A stretch of DNA of 64,000 bases from Metaphire vulgaris (GCA_018105865.1 JACLAT010000043.1:618501-682500); one strand, 5' to 3'. Positions 1 to 12,160 are shown, numbered from the stretch's first letter. Program-made: numbers and translations. The notes: generated from the sequence alone by a model not told the origin.

Positions 1-200
1 CCCGAAATGTTAGCCAACAATGCTTGAAGGCTATACGCTCCGGGATTCTAACTTCCTAAGCCAGTGAAGATTATCGCGTAGAAACGGTGTCACGTGCTCA
101 TTGCAACTCGAGCCAAAGATCAGACGAGCCAAGACGTTTAGCACCGACTGAAGACGATTTAGTTGGTTGACAGGAAGTCCGAGCAGAACGCTATTACAAT
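1..200 (-). mobile_element. LINE (non-LTR) fragment, 3' part of the element at 1627-3172
   Basis: Read on the minus strand this encodes the LINE stretch between the RT thumb and the C-terminus (NRLQSVLNV, EHVTPFLRDNLHW). It matches the full-length relative at 31155-32714. It continues the reverse transcriptase at 1627-3172, from which it is separated by the insertion at 203-1623. Frameshifts are present. Confidence 0.75.
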
Positions 201-202
201 AA

Positions 203-1623
203 CACAGGTTTACAAAAAAAATGTTTTTGAAAATTGTCTAAGTTTTTAAGACTGATTTATGACAATTAGGTACTGTTAAAACCGAAAATGACACTGGTTT
301 CTTTGAATCAGGTCAGGTTTTTTTTGCTAAGGTGTTTTAAAAAAATCTAGTCTTATAACTAAATCGACTGCATTTTGTAACATTAGAGGGCAGCCAACAA
401 ACTTTTTTGCCAGTTCTCTCAGAAGTTAGACTTCTTTTTGGGTATATTTAGGGTGCTGATTCCAAATATGGCATCAGATTTTTTCTATCAGCTCTAGTTT
501 GTGAGATTCGGCCATATATTCTAGACCGGACATGTATGATAATTGCCTATATCACATGGCAACAAAAAAATTTGTGTTGCCCTGTTGCCTTAGAAGTAAG
601 ACCTGTTTCTTAGTATATTTATGGGTCCTGATTCCAAATATGGCATCAGATTGTTTCTATCAGCTCTAGTTTTTGAGATACGGTCATATAACCGTAGACT
701 GCAAGTGCATATGATAGTTGCCTATATCACATGGCAACAAAAAAAATTTGTGTTGCCCTGTTGCCTTAGAAGTAAGACCTTTTTCTTAATATATTTATGG
801 GTCCTAATTCCAAATATGGCATCAGATTTCCTCTATTAGCTCTAGTTTTTTTTAGATATGGCCATATATCCTATATTGAAAGTGCATGATGATTACATAT
901 ATTTGCTCTATGTAGCTTCTGATTGCTTTCACCTAAAGGTCTTTGTTATTAACATTAAAGGTTTTATATTTCCAGAAGAAATCAATTGAAATATGTGCAG
1001 TATCATAAATTATATGACTTAATTAAATAAGCATGATTCATGACAACTGTTTTGAGGTAATTGTGGACGCAGGAGCAGCAACATACCTCCAGGACACATT
1101 TAGAAATACAATTGCATGTTAAATGCTTGAAGTGCCATCTTTTTCTGATTTCTAGTGTGACAAAATGAATGACAACTAATTCACTCATTAATATAGTTGT
1201 ATCTAAATATGTAATAGTTGTTGCTTTGAAGATTTTTGCTGTTCCATTATAGAATTTGAATAGATTAAGGATTCTGCAGTTAACGCACTTTAGTAGAACC
1301 AAAATACAAGGACGACTAAGCCGTATCTCAAAAACTAGAGCTGATGGGGCAAAACGGATAACATTTTTGGAAAAAGGGCACCAAAATTAATCAAGAACAG
1401 GTCTTACTTTGCAGGCAACAAACTGTGTGTTGACCATTTCATTATAATGCGATCTGCATGGCGTTAATATAAAACACATGTATACATGAAAAATCATAAA
1501 GTAGCGATATATCAAAAAGTTGACCTGATTGAGCAAAACCAATCTTATAATTGGATTTAGGACATTGAAATTGTCCTTAATCTGTTAAGAAAACTTAGAC
1601 AATAAATTTCATGTAAACCAGTG
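203..1623. mobile_element. CACTA (EnSpm)-like non-autonomous DNA transposon inserted in a LINE
   Basis: The two ends are inverted: CACAGGTTTACA at the left and, reverse-complemented, CACTGGTTTACA at the right, with a further matching block TTGTCTAAGTTTT about 30 bases inside each end. The element is flanked by TAA (200-202 and 1624-1626) and precisely splits a LINE open frame. Subterminal repeats lie inside both ends. CACTR termini, a 3-bp target duplication and subterminal repeats fit CACTA/EnSpm elements; no transposase is visible. Confidence 0.65.
420..900 (+). repeat. tandem subterminal repeat, period about 172-178 bp
   Basis: The motif ATTCCAAATATGGCATCAGA recurs from positions 459, 631 and (one mismatch) 807, together with TTGCCTTAGAAGTAAGACCT and ATCAGCTCTAGTTTTTGAGA. 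An inverted, diverged partial monomer lies at about 1316-1420. The short frames across it are artefacts. Confidence 0.75.
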
Positions 1624-1626
1624 TAA

Positions 1627-3172
1627 TCTACTCGAGCTAAGACGAGGGCACGGACGAGATTTATGACGACAATCACCGGCAGGTATCGACGGATCTCCCT
1701 GATCATACGCAGCTGAAAAAAACAGGTACGAATGACATTGTCCAAATGTCCGATAAACGAGAGTGTCTTGTCAAAAAGAACTCCAAGGAGGCACAGTTCT
1801 GTGCTCGGAGTGACATCAACATCACCAATCGAAAGCGTATTCCGGCATATGAGATTCCTCATTCGAGGAGTGCTTAACCAGAGTTCTGTCCTCCCCGGGT
1901 TCAGCGAGAGTCGATTTTCATCAGTCCACCTCTGGACAGAGGAGATGCAGCCCGTAATGCGGGACCGCAAGCATTCTACCTCAGACGGAGAGCAGGAGGC
2001 ATAAACCTGAACGTCATCAGCCGTGGCATGATAGGCAAGCCCACACGTTTCGATGATACGACCAATGTCCGCCACATAGAATATAAACAATAGTGGACCG
2101 AGTACAGATCCTTGTGGCACTCCACTAAAAACACGGCATGGAGTCGACGTGTGACTTTTCCAGCTAACAGACTGAAACCTGTCAGCCAAGCAGTTCCGAA
2201 TCCAAGACAGAGCCGGCTTTTTTAGTCCATAAGTGGATTCAAGTCGGGGAATGATGATGTCATGGTCCACCGTATCAAAAGCAGCCGAGAGATCCAGGAA
2301 GCTGAGGAGGGCCAGCTGGCCATTGGCGACCGCCTCAACAATGTCATTGTAAATGCGCAGGACCGCAGTTTCGGTGGAATGGCCCTTCCGATAGGCGGAC
2401 TGGCCTTTAGGCATTAGTCCATTCATCGTCAAATAGGCCACGAATTGATTATGAACGACTCTCTCAAGCAGCTTAGACAGGAAAGGAAGATTGGAAACGG
2501 GACGGAAGTTAGATAATTCCGCTTGGTTCAAGCCTGACCGCTTGAGGTGCGGGTAGACAACCGCTCGCTTCCATGACGATGGAAATTCTCCGCTGCTTAA
2601 AGAGGTCGACAGTAGAATCGTGAGAAACGGAGCAAGCGTCTCAATGGACTCTTTGAGGAGCCACATCGGAAGGGGGTCGGCTTGGCATTGTTTACAAGGT
2701 GACGCCATCACGATGGACGTGACCTCTGCAATCGAAGGAGCAGAGAACGGACCCAGAGTAATCCAGAAACTTGGCCGGGCCAGCATTTGCCGTACTCTCT
2801 CTGATTGCATTAACATTACCATCCATGAACTGGTGGTAATCTTCAACAGAGAAACTAGACGGCTGACCAGGCCTCTTGCCACGGTTGCCCAGAAGCGTGT
2901 TCAGGTGTTTCCAAGTCTGCCCTGTGTCACCTTTAGCAGCGTCAAGGGCGCTATTCCAGTAGTGTCTACCCTTCTGCCTCACAAGGCGTCTACTGGCTTT
3001 AAGAGCTGAACGCCAGGCACTGTGTGCAGCTGCCTCACCATCCGTCCCCCTCGCCTTCCGGTATGACCGCTCGAGGCGTCGCGCATCTTTCTGATGAGTT
3101 TGTTACTAGGCTCAAAGCGACACAGCTCTGCCAACCCGTCGTTCCAGGTAGAGCTGCTTCGGATCTTGCTGA
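1627..3172 (-). mobile_element. Jockey/CR1/L2-superfamily LINE, reverse transcriptase (5' truncated, inactive)
   Basis: The minus-strand frame 1627-2882 holds reverse transcriptase motifs in order: NFRPVSNLPFLSKLLERVV, FLDLSAAFDTVDHD, GVPQGSVLGPLLF, and a damaged catalytic box (TADD where the relative at 31155 has YADD), then LSLNPGRTELW. Upstream coding (2692-2982, WNSALDAAKGDTGQTWKHLN) is in another frame, so a frameshift separates them. No endonuclease remains. The C-terminal coding of this copy continues at 1-200 across the CACTA-like insertion. The exact clade is inferred only from motif style. Confidence 0.85.
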
Positions 3173-3209
3173 CTGATATTTTATATATTATGACAAGACG
3201 TTATGCTTT

Positions 3210-3547
3210 ATGAAATATGTAAGGGAAAACCCTGACATTTTAACATCAAAACCCGACACCATTTCTCGTCGTCGCAAGGCATTATTTAGACCCGATGCAC
3301 GGCTGGACGTTAACACCCCAGCACATGGCGCCCTTGTCTGCACCATAGCATGTCGTAACGAACGTCATCCTCCCTCAAACTGGAAGCGACTCCCTGGGAG
3401 ACCGCGTCACCGCGACATTCTTAGATCCAGCAGATCGGAGATGGATCCTCCTCCGCTATAGCGCGCGAATGGAACCTTGCACAGGATGTGGACACTCCGC
3501 TAGTGGTAGATTGGCGCAACGGACCTCTGCTGTCCAAGCAATTCGAT
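3210..3547 (+). mobile_element. LINE 3' end fragment with (GAT)n tail
   Basis: Frame 3210-3461 encodes the end of a LINE protein: TISRRRKALF, NWKRLPGRPRHR. It then reads out of frame to a short 3' UTR (CTGTCCAAGCAATTC) joined to (GAT)n. The same family recurs at 7750-8165. 5' truncated and frameshifted. Confidence 0.65.
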
Positions 3548-3552
3548 GATGA

Positions 3553-3623
<71 letters not shown>
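3548..3623 (+). repeat. (GAT)n microsatellite, LINE tail
   Basis: About 25 GAT units with a GGT interruption directly follow the LINE 3' end. Confidence 0.9.
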
Positions 3624-3625
<2 letters not shown>

Positions 3626-3689
3626 GTACATTAAGGGAGAATATAGATACACTATAGAGTGTAGATACTGTAGTTAGTCAGCCCTGGAG

Positions 3690-3845
3690 TATGAGACCTA
3701 TGCCACGAAGCTAGGTCGAACGACCACGTGTCTTAAAGCGAGATTAAGCCCTGTGTAGCCAGCCGGGCCACAGGCATTCTGGGAAAGTTGATAAGTAAGT
3801 TGTACGGATAGTAGAGAAGTTCTTAGGCCCGATTCGCCACAATAT
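3690..3845 (-). repeat. dispersed repeat, possible LTR start, homologous to 52565-52690
   Basis: Blocks AAGCTAGGTCGAACGACCAC and TAGGCCCGATTCGCCACA are found in reverse complement at 52565-52690. Read on the minus strand the unit starts TGTGGCGAA, compatible with an LTR beginning TG, but I see no matching end or internal retroviral-type genes. Confidence 0.4.
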
Positions 3846-3849
3846 TAAC

Positions 3850-6050
3850 ATCAACGCCACTTTTCTCATGAGCTGCAATCTGTCTTTGAAACTGTCGAGT
3901 GTCCCACAGCGTAAACAGCTATACAGCCCTCAGTTAGACAGAAATCAAAGATGTCAAAACGAGAATAGTGACAAAGATTTCAAAACAATCCCGGAAGAAA
4001 ATGAAATGATGTTTTTTTTGTAATTCGTGAAACAAGAGCAAATGAATTGAAAGAATGCTCATTTAATTACAATCCACAACCACGCCTACTGTATATTAAG
4101 CACCTCGATTGATTTATGTTCAGTACATGAAAGAAATTCTCAATAACTGCTAACTGCTAAGTAACTCCGCCATAGCCGGTGGCAAGTCCTGGTTGAGAAA
4201 TGAGGAGCCAAACACACATAACGCCCAACGTCTTTGAGGCGGACGTCTCTATAAACACACACAACACACATAGCAGCTAAGTCAACGTTCGATCATTTTG
4301 GTTTAATTGAACAGTGAATGAGGCAAAAAAGCAAAGACTGGATGATTCTGGTCGTATGTTTTATGTATCTGTTGATGTTCCATTTTGATATCCATCATTT
4401 CCAATCTTTCATTCATCGCTTATTATAACAGCCAATGGAACGCTATCGTATACAAGGGCAGAATATCACCGAATTAAAAAGTCATCACTTCCTTCGTGTT
4501 CAGCAATTATTCATTTCTCTCCTAAAGAAAATATTTCCATCTTATTTTGTCTTCGCTCACCACCTCCCCACATCTTCCAACCAACGACAGCTACTCTTTC
4601 TATGGTCTTAATGGCATAGATATGACCACGTTGCTCGAAAACATCAAAGCATTCCTTACACCCTCCAATCACCTTGACAGTCAGTGAACTAGAAATGCAA
4701 TTCTGCATTTTAGTTCTATTTAATAAAGACGCTACTATTATCACGATGCAACTGTCGGCCGTTTATTCGTTACGCATGGGTAAATGCTAAGAGCGCGTTA
4801 CTTTTGAATATACTTCAACAACAAAACATACCACCTGTAGGCTATAGGTGCTGGTGATTAAGATTGTGGGTCTGGCGTTGCATTGACTACACTTCGCTGG
4901 CTACAAGTCAGCAGAAGTGTAGGCAATTCATTATTTCTGAACTTTGATCCTGTGTGCAGCATAAGGAACTTGCTCTTAGAGCAGGTGAGTTATTCTTTGT
5001 ATTTTAGATTTACAACAGCTCGTAATTTGAAGCATTAACTAATTAGAATCCTTAGCGGTTTATTGTACGAGAAAACTGTAAATCATTTGATTAAATATTT
5101 TCAACTCGAATTTTGTCTATCTATAATTTTAACGGTAATGTTTGGCACCATCTTTGATATTTTGAGATGGCATATAATATTGTGTGCCGTTGAATATTGC
5201 AATGGTTATGTTACAGTGTACATTGGTTGCATGCATTCGTTGTTTCTTCTTCTGTGAAGGAGTTCATTTAATATATTTTTCTTCGCTTTATTTGCTTGTT
5301 GCATTGCTTCGCGATCTTGACTTGGTGCGGGTTACCAGATGATAAATTTTAGGTGTAAGCACAATTGCGTTTTAAGATGACGTTCCAACGGTTACAGCAT
5401 ATCGCGATTCTCAATAGAAATGGTCAGGGTAAAATCAGTTGTGAGCTATCTTTTGCATAAAATATATGAAAACAATGATAAAAAAAAATATCCAAATCTG
5501 CGCATTAAGTGAACTGGCAGAATGCTTCAGTACAATGCAAGCAGTGCTTTCCCTATAGCGTTTTAACAGAAGTCCAAGAGAGTCGCATAGCAAAGTTTCG
5601 ACCCAAAAAGCTACTGATGCGAATCTGGATGCCAGGCAGACTGACAAATGTTTTAGCCATGTTACTGAGAAAAAACACACTCACTGAACACAGTGAACAG
5701 GCATAGGTATTGTCGAAGTCATGTTCAGTCGTATTGTTTAAGTTTACTGCTTAAGTTAAGTTTGGCCTACAGTGAGAGCTCTAATAATTCATGCAATGGT
5801 CTGACAAATGCAGAGCATTTGACATATTCGCTTCTTTTCAGAAACTTAATTGTCCGTCTAGTTGGCCATAACGATGACTAAACTTGTTAAGCAGACCGCG
5901 ACTGTTAGCCTGGCTTTGAAACGCTTGTTGTTGTTATTGCATTTTTGCCGAATAACTGCCGAATAACTCAGAGTGCATGCAGAGAAACCTAACATTGCAA
6001 TAATATCATTGATCCAGATGTATCTAAGAGATTATTGACACACATTAATT
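3850..6050. other. no supported gene
   Basis: AT-rich DNA with short unsupported frames only. I find no splice-bounded exon, repeat ends or family resemblance. Confidence 0.6.
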
Positions 6051-6540
6051 TGTCATGTTAAAAGAAAGATGGAAACTGAAACTGATGTCTTATGAGAGAA
6101 TAATATTAGGTCATCATCACCATCATCATCAGAATCATACTGTGGTGCCTTCTCCCAGCTTATTAGCGCCAATAGCTAGACACGGAACTGCTCCATTTAT
6201 TTTTTCCGTTGCTAGTTTCTTTTCCTCGATTACTGATATATGGCATCTTTCAAAGTGTTATTTGATGTTATCCAATAATATTACAATTCAATATCTGAAG
6301 AATAGCTCTAAAGAAAAATGCAAATATGTTTCATATTCGACATTGGTTTATAGTTTGATATATTAAAAATTGGCGCGAAAGAATTAGGATGCTAAAGGGA
6401 GAAGCTGGAATAGAGAATCAATCTCTGATCAAAGCCTGCTATCCCTGTGAATCGTTCAAAATACTAATGTAATTTTTAAAGAAGAAATTATCATCATTGA
6501 ACAAGTCTGAAAATTTACAAACTCATAGATTAAAACATGT

Positions 6541-6549
6541 TCATCATCG

Positions 6550-6591
<42 letters not shown>

Positions 6592-6592
6592 C
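6541..6592 (+). repeat. (CAT)n microsatellite
   Basis: About 17 CAT units. On the minus strand it forms the ATG tail of the LINE fragment that follows. Confidence 0.9.
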
Positions 6593-6840
6593 CACCAATG
6601 CCGAAGCGATGCTTCTTCACGCCTTGACAACCTCAATATGGATCTCCATCTAGTGCGGTCTTATGTAAGTCTTGTGGCCGCCCTTACGTCTAGGTCAATT
6701 TCAGCGCAGTTTTCTCTTGCATGTATGTTGTCTAGCCATCTTTTCATCTGACGTCCTCTTGATATTTCTCCTGCGAATCTTCCAAACATGGCTTTGTATG
6801 GTATTCTGTTATGCTATCCATTCAGTTGACATGTCCGAAG
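6593..6840 (-). mobile_element. LINE C-terminal fragment, minus strand
   Basis: Minus-strand translation gives an end typical of endonuclease/RT LINEs: ARENCAEIDLDVRAA, then DRTRWRSIL, followed by an (ATG)n tail. Several frame breaks; 5' truncated. Confidence 0.55.
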
Positions 6841-6852
6841 AACCTCAACCTT

Positions 6853-7055
6853 CTACGCTAAATCTTGGAGCTATGAGTGAAGAACAAGAAGAACGCTTCC
6901 ATAAAGACATCAAGACCATTGAAAATAGATATCAAGGCAGATTGAACTCAAACATGATATAAGACTACTGCTGGTGTTTACAGCGTGACAACTGTGACCA
7001 TAACTATACCAGAGCATCCAAGAGAAGATTTCTGCTTCAAAATTGAAGTCTAAAC
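6853..7055 (+). pseudogene. relic C-terminus of a dispersed transposon-associated protein (ERFH...DYCW motif)
   Basis: The plus frame encodes LNLGAMSEEQEERFHKDIKT, then ENRYQGRLN, a stop, and DYCWCLQRDN. The string [S]EEQ-ERFH-D followed by RYQG and DYCW is one I recall from a protein repeated in many invertebrate genomes; I cannot name its superfamily with certainty. At least one in-frame stop. Confidence 0.4.
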
Positions 7056-7379
7056 AACTATAGCTATTGCTCTTATTGCTCTCTTGGTTAGAGGACAGAC
7101 CCGTTTTTTGCTTGAATCAAATATATTACGTGTCATCGCTTCTTCAGAACTTCTTATTATTCCTGATATTCGACTTTAACACATTTAATAAAGTATTGCA
7201 CATATGTGTAAAAATTTGACGTATTGCATATTTTTTGACTTTATATCTTGAATCAGCACCTTTCATTTGGGCAAAATCCACAAAAATACTTAGGTCAGCA
7301 GAATGTTTTTCAAATATAGACCAGTGTTATCATAATAATTATTATTATACTATATTATTGCTAGTATTATTAATAGTTC

Positions 7380-7690
7380 GCGTAGCCAAAGGATGGTACG
7401 GTGGGCCGAGCCCCCTATTACATTCTGACTGTATAGGTCGTGATATCTGCGCAAAACCGTTGAAAAAGTTTCGCGAGGGTATAATCCATCATTTGGGGTA
7501 GGTTGCCATTACTTTCCCCTGACCCACGTTTTACCTCGCAGCTTCGCTGGTCCTCAGTTTACCACCGCCTTCTAGCGAGTAAGGCTGAGTCGACCTTCAC
7601 ATCGGAATATCACCATTTAAATATAAACTTTCTATGGGTCTGCGACTGCTCTGCCAAGGAGCTCGGAATTTCTCTCGACGAGTTTGTCTA
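7380..7690 (-). mobile_element. SINE sharing the central domain of the 5S-derived SINEs
   Basis: Positions 7498-7560 (TAGGTTGCCATTACTTTC, then GACC..CGTTTTACC, then TCGCAGCTT) match the middle of the SINEs at 17466-17685 and 58061-58377. The flanks differ, so head and tail are of another subfamily. Orientation is set by comparison with 17466-17685. Confidence 0.55.
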
Positions 7691-7749
7691 ATACTACTGT
7701 AAAGGCGCTTCAAAAAATTTCACGAGGTATCAAAAAATTTGGAAAAAAC

Positions 7750-8165
7750 TGTGGAGTGGCGCGTTGCGCTGGCTGACATCACTGGGCTTACTTACTGCAA
7801 TGCACGATTTTACAGACTAAAATACAGATCTTGTTATGCGTTCTCTCTTTGGGAAGATGGCCAACTTAGAACCTATCCTACAAACCATCAGTCGTCGCCG
7901 GCAAACACTTTTTGGTCATGTGGCACGCCTTAACACACACACACATACCAGCTTACGGCGCTCTTACGGCAGCCATCAACCGTAAATCAGAAAGGAATCC
8001 ACCTCCAGGGTGGAAAAGATCTCATGGTCGCCCTCGCCGCACCTGGGTGCAACAGATCGGCAACGGCGCACCTTCAACGATTACAAAAGAATGGGAGGAA
8101 GCCCAAGATCGCGGCCAATAGTAGATCAACGCTACGGACCCTCGTTGTCTAAGCGAAGATAAATA
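7750..8165 (+). mobile_element. LINE 3' end fragment, same family as 3210-3547
   Basis: The plus strand encodes TISRRRQTLFGHVARLN (frameshifted), then PPPGWKRSHGRPRRTWVQQI and a stop, closing with CGGACCCTCGTTGTCTAAGC, which parallels the ending at 3510-3545. Confidence 0.65.
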
Positions 8166-8169
8166 ACTA

Positions 8170-9350
8170 ACTTTGGTACAAAGCAAATGTGAGGACTGTC
8201 TGACTGGACTTGCATGATCAAATCTAAGAGTTTTGGATACAACTCTTTAAAGAATTTTGCATGAAATTTGCAGTATGTGTGCAGTAAAACTGCAGTAGGC
8301 CCTATGTCTAAGAGTCACGACAGAATATAGAATGTCACGAAACCAATACTGGACCTATTTCTACGCGCCTTTTGTGTGGAAATAATGTCTAAGAATTTTA
8401 CAGTAGCAACAGCTTTTGTCAATGTTAAATCGAATCGTCCTTAAACTCCAACGGCCTACGATGTCTATTCACAACTGTGAGTCTGTCACAGGTATGCCTA
8501 CTAAGAGCGCTTGCTAGCCCTGCGTAAGGCAGTCGCCGATCTTTCGATCGTTACGGTCACTGCATTTTATGACGTGTAACAGACCTAAGAGGTTTACGTC
8601 TATGTCAATAATATGAAACGGTGTATTACAATTTCAGATGCAGCAGGATGACTGCTTCGGTAATCACAATTTGTCACCAAACGTTGAAATCCTAGCTCTT
8701 ATAAGAAATCGAAACGCTTGCGTTAGATGTGCAGCGGAAACATATCTATTTCCTGCACTAGGTAATCATTATGGATAGCCTGCAAGGTTGTAAACTATTC
8801 AAATAGGCCTTCTGGTCAACTACTGTTAGTCTATCGGCTAGTGAAGTAGGCTATGTGTTCACCGTGGTCTGCGGAAATTATTAGCCCATTGTAATAACTT
8901 TCTATAAATAAATATATGTTTTAAAGAGAAAAACGTTAATATTTAGGAAAATATTTCGACCTTTTACACCTTTTACCTTTTTTTTTGAAATCGTTACTTC
9001 GATGTTGATATACTAGGCTTACGTGCGTCAAGAATGCGTAGTCATTTTCGGTTCAAATTCAAATGTTGGTTTAGAAATAGGGGAAAGCGGAGGAATAGCG
9101 GTCGCATTTTTTTAATTTAGCACTAAAAGTTTCTTGAAAATATGATTTGGGGCAAATTTTACGAAAATATCAAATAAACAATATTATTAAAGCAGAACAC
9201 TTTGAATGTTTAATAGCAGTTGTGCAACAAACACAAAAAAGTATTTAAGGAAATATTTTTGGCCGAAATTACCCCGTCCATCGGGGTAAATTCGTCATGG
9301 GTGGCAGAATTTACCTCGGCTAGCAAAAAGTCAAAGTAAATGTATCTTTG
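8170..9350. other. no supported gene; 3' flank of the pogo-like relic
   Basis: AT-rich sequence. A small hairpin TACCCC-N7-GGGGTA lies near 9270, next to the pogo-like transposase exon. Nothing else recognised. Confidence 0.5.
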
Positions 9351-9534
9351 TCACTGGCAAAGTTCGCACACAAAGCATCGTTGGCGACGGGTGACTCCCG
9401 CACACGCAGTGTGGGCCCATTGCTCACAGAATTGGCATTGAATCCAGCGTTCGTTTTCATTGGACTTGGACACCATAGTTCAGAGCAGTAGAGACACGTT
9501 GTATCGTCAACTTCACCTAAAGCTGCTGGCTTAC
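9351..9534 (-). pseudogene. PHD-like zinc-finger last exon of the pogo/jerky-type transposase
   Basis: A minus-strand splice acceptor (polypyrimidine then GAACAG) opens at 9534. The exon gives GEVDDTTCLYCSELW and, in a shifted frame, NENERWIQCQFCEQWAH, TACAG, CFVCELCQ and a stop. The Cys pairs plus a His-x3-Cys make a PHD-type pattern, often found C-terminal to pogo-superfamily DDE domains. One frameshift lies between the first and second Cys blocks. Confidence 0.6.
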
Positions 9535-9724
9535 CTGTTCAGAAAAAAAGAAAGAGAAAGAAAACTGCCAAATAAATACAGTCATAGGTTATAATAAATC
9601 AGCTCACATCGTTACAAGAAGAGCTTGCCCCCCTTTAAGATCATGGCAACTGTATCGTGCCATCTCTCTTTTTAAAAGACGACTTTCATATTTTTTAATT
9701 TGCTTCTGTTTATAGACAAATGAG

Positions 9725-10935
9725 TTAGAAATGAGCCGTAGAAGACAACGTCGTACGTGGTACATCACTTGTCTTAGTTCTCCTTATTTTCTTTTTCTTG
9801 TGTCCAGGACATTTTTGTTTTCCCAGATTGTCAGCATAATCACTAACTTTCTTTGCCTTCTTCAGAATTTGGCCAGCATCAGAAGGTATTGGTATCAGAA
9901 GTACTTTCATTGGTGAAGCTGTGAAGACCTCCGACCTTTTACACCTTTTGCGTCGTGTAGTTTCTTTAGCAGCTGCTGCTGCAGGAAGTGGAGATATGTC
10001 AGTAACCGACACACGTTCTGGTTTAGTTGTAGTTTTGTAAGGCTTCACTCCAAGTACATTGACGGGATTACTTACACTTTCCTTCACATTCACAGAACTG
10101 GTGTCAGGCAAATTAGGCAATGTTGGAGCTGTCGCGAGTATATCCAATTCATTTTCTCCGCTCTGGGTGACAAAGGCATTGGCAACAGTGGCGGGTTCCA
10201 TGTCAAACAAATTAATGCTATGTGCGGTCAGATCTCTCTCAGTTGATTCCTTTGCATCCTTGACTCGCCCGGTTGCAGTATCAGCAGAAGGTGTGTCATC
10301 TGCTTCTGGTTGAACTGGGAGAATGACTTCAGAAGACGCTGATCCGCTATTTGGAATCAAATTTTCAGCTGCATGGAAGTCCTCATCGGTGAAAACAGCA
10401 CTATTCAATGGGTATATGCCTGCAGTACGGAATCCATTAACACACTTTTGAATGGTCGCTATTGCACAATATGTTTCACCAAACAGCAAAGCGACTTCAT
10501 ACTGGGTGATTCTCTTTCCGGGATTCATTTTAAGCCATTCACCACAAAGCTTGTAGTATGCCGATTTAAGTGGTCCAAAGATGGCACGGTCAAGCGGCTG
10601 ACATTTATGCGAACAGTGAGGTGGAAGGGAGACAACAACTCCATTCTGTCTGCACATTTCCCATGCCTGAAGCGTCATATGGCTTTCATGGTTATCTAGA
10701 ATCAGCAGAACCTTGCGATCAATGCTTGCACCACTGCATTTGATAAAGTGATCCAACCACTTCAAGTACAGGTTGCCATTTATCCAACCGGATGGAAAAG
10801 TTGCTCCAATAGAACCTGGTGGAGAACCATTAAGGAGGCGAGGATTCAAGTTCTTACGAGGGAAAATCAGTATCGGTGTTAAATCGGTTTCGGAAACCGC
10901 TGTTAATCTAATTCATTCACAATTGCAGCTGTTCT
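9725..10935 (-). pseudogene. pogo/tigger/jerky-type DDE transposase fragment
   Basis: The frame 9725-10849 and its upstream extension (TPILIFPRKN to about 10930) encode the second half of a DDE_1 catalytic core: LLNGSPPGSIG, SGWINGNLYLKWL, LLILDNHESH with the second catalytic Asp, and LPPHCSHKCQPLDRAIFGPLK with the third. A long low-complexity basic tail follows, leading through an intron to the PHD-like exon at 9351-9534. The DNA-binding N-terminus and first catalytic Asp are absent. Most likely a transposon relic; a domesticated gene is possible but the frameshift in the PHD exon argues against it. Confidence 0.8.
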
Positions 10936-11079
10936 TCATAATCAGTTATATTGAATTTCAGTTGCCAGTTTATCTATGTCTGAACACAGTCATAAGCGCA
11001 ACAAGGTTACTTTCTTAGCTACTGTATGAAGCCTTTTTTTCTAAATTCCGAGCCGACAGGATATTGATCATTTGTGTCT

Positions 11080-11425
11080 AGGCCCGCCGATTGAAATGCC
11101 CGGCCCCTGTGTAGAAGGGCAATCACGGGCCCCTAACAAGTGTGATAGACTGATGATGACCTTTTCTTTTTGTGGGCATTTTTGACGATGCTTACGTGTC
11201 GACCAGGGACCCTTACAGTTTCCGGGCCCTTGTGCTTGTGATGACCTTTTTGGTTGTCGATGGTTTTCACGATGGTTATAGCTCCGGACACCTTACAATC
11301 GCCGGGCCCCAACTGTGTTATATTATTGATACATCATCATCATCACAGGACCGGGCACCCTACAGGCCGCCGGGCCCCTGTGTATGTGCATCTCTGCCCC
11401 CTCTGAGAGGCCCTGCTTGTTTCTG
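11080..11425 (+). repeat. GGGCCC-rich dispersed repeat
   Basis: Repeated units around GCCGGGCCCCTGTG with TACAG and TGATGACC(T)TTT stretches. A homologous copy lies at 55540-55880 (shared CCGGGCCCCTGTG, TGCCCCCTC) and related blocks at 12430-12545. Origin unknown, probably a non-autonomous element. Confidence 0.6.
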
Positions 11426-11925
11426 AATGCGCGGACATGTAGAGTAGTGTTGAATTCCAGATTCTAGCTTTTCGTCACAGAACCACGCAAACTCCGCAAA
11501 TTAAACGAACCGGTTTACGACTACGACTACGACTACTGTAGGCAAAACATAAGTTTCTCCGTCCAATCTGAGTTGATTTCTCAATAACGTCCTCACGTTT
11601 TCGCGTTTTATCATTGCCTGATTGTACGCTATCCGTGTTCAATTGTCCATGCTTATGCGCTTTAACGATAAATTCTTTTTCGAATATCGAATTTTAAAAC
11701 AGAGCTGCAGACTACTGACTGGGGTAGTGCACTTTTCTGTCTCGATGCAAATATCTGTTTAATGATTTACATTAGGTTTTTGTTGAATTTAGATTACCGT
11801 TTATAAGGTTCGAAAGAAACTGGGTTTTGGCGTTATTTACTAGTTTACGAACATAGCGACATTGCTTCCTAAACCGTTTAAGATCTGATGGCAATTTAGA
11901 ATGACGCCATGCTCGTTCTAGTCGG

Positions 11926-12075
11926 TTCCGTCATTTCCTGGACCGTCATTTCCTGGACCGTCATTTCCTGGACCGTCATTTCCTGGACCGTCATTTCCTG
12001 GACCGTCATTTCCTGGACCGTCATTTCCTGGATCGTCATTTCCTGGACCGTCATTTCCTGGACCGTCATTTCCTG
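11926..12075 (+). repeat. 15-bp minisatellite, 10 copies
   Basis: CCGTCATTTCCTGGA is repeated ten times with almost no divergence. The minus-strand frame across it (MTVQE repeats) is a by-product. Confidence 0.95.
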
Positions 12076-12160
12076 ACCCGTTATATATATAATCCATTTT
12101 CTAAACACGGCCAGAGATTTCCTTTATTAGCAAAATTTTATTTAACACATGACTCACATC

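Noticed and set aside
11896..12108. Minus frame encoding repeated MTVQE
   Set aside because: Translation of a 15-bp minisatellite; the period is a multiple of three, so it stays open by chance.
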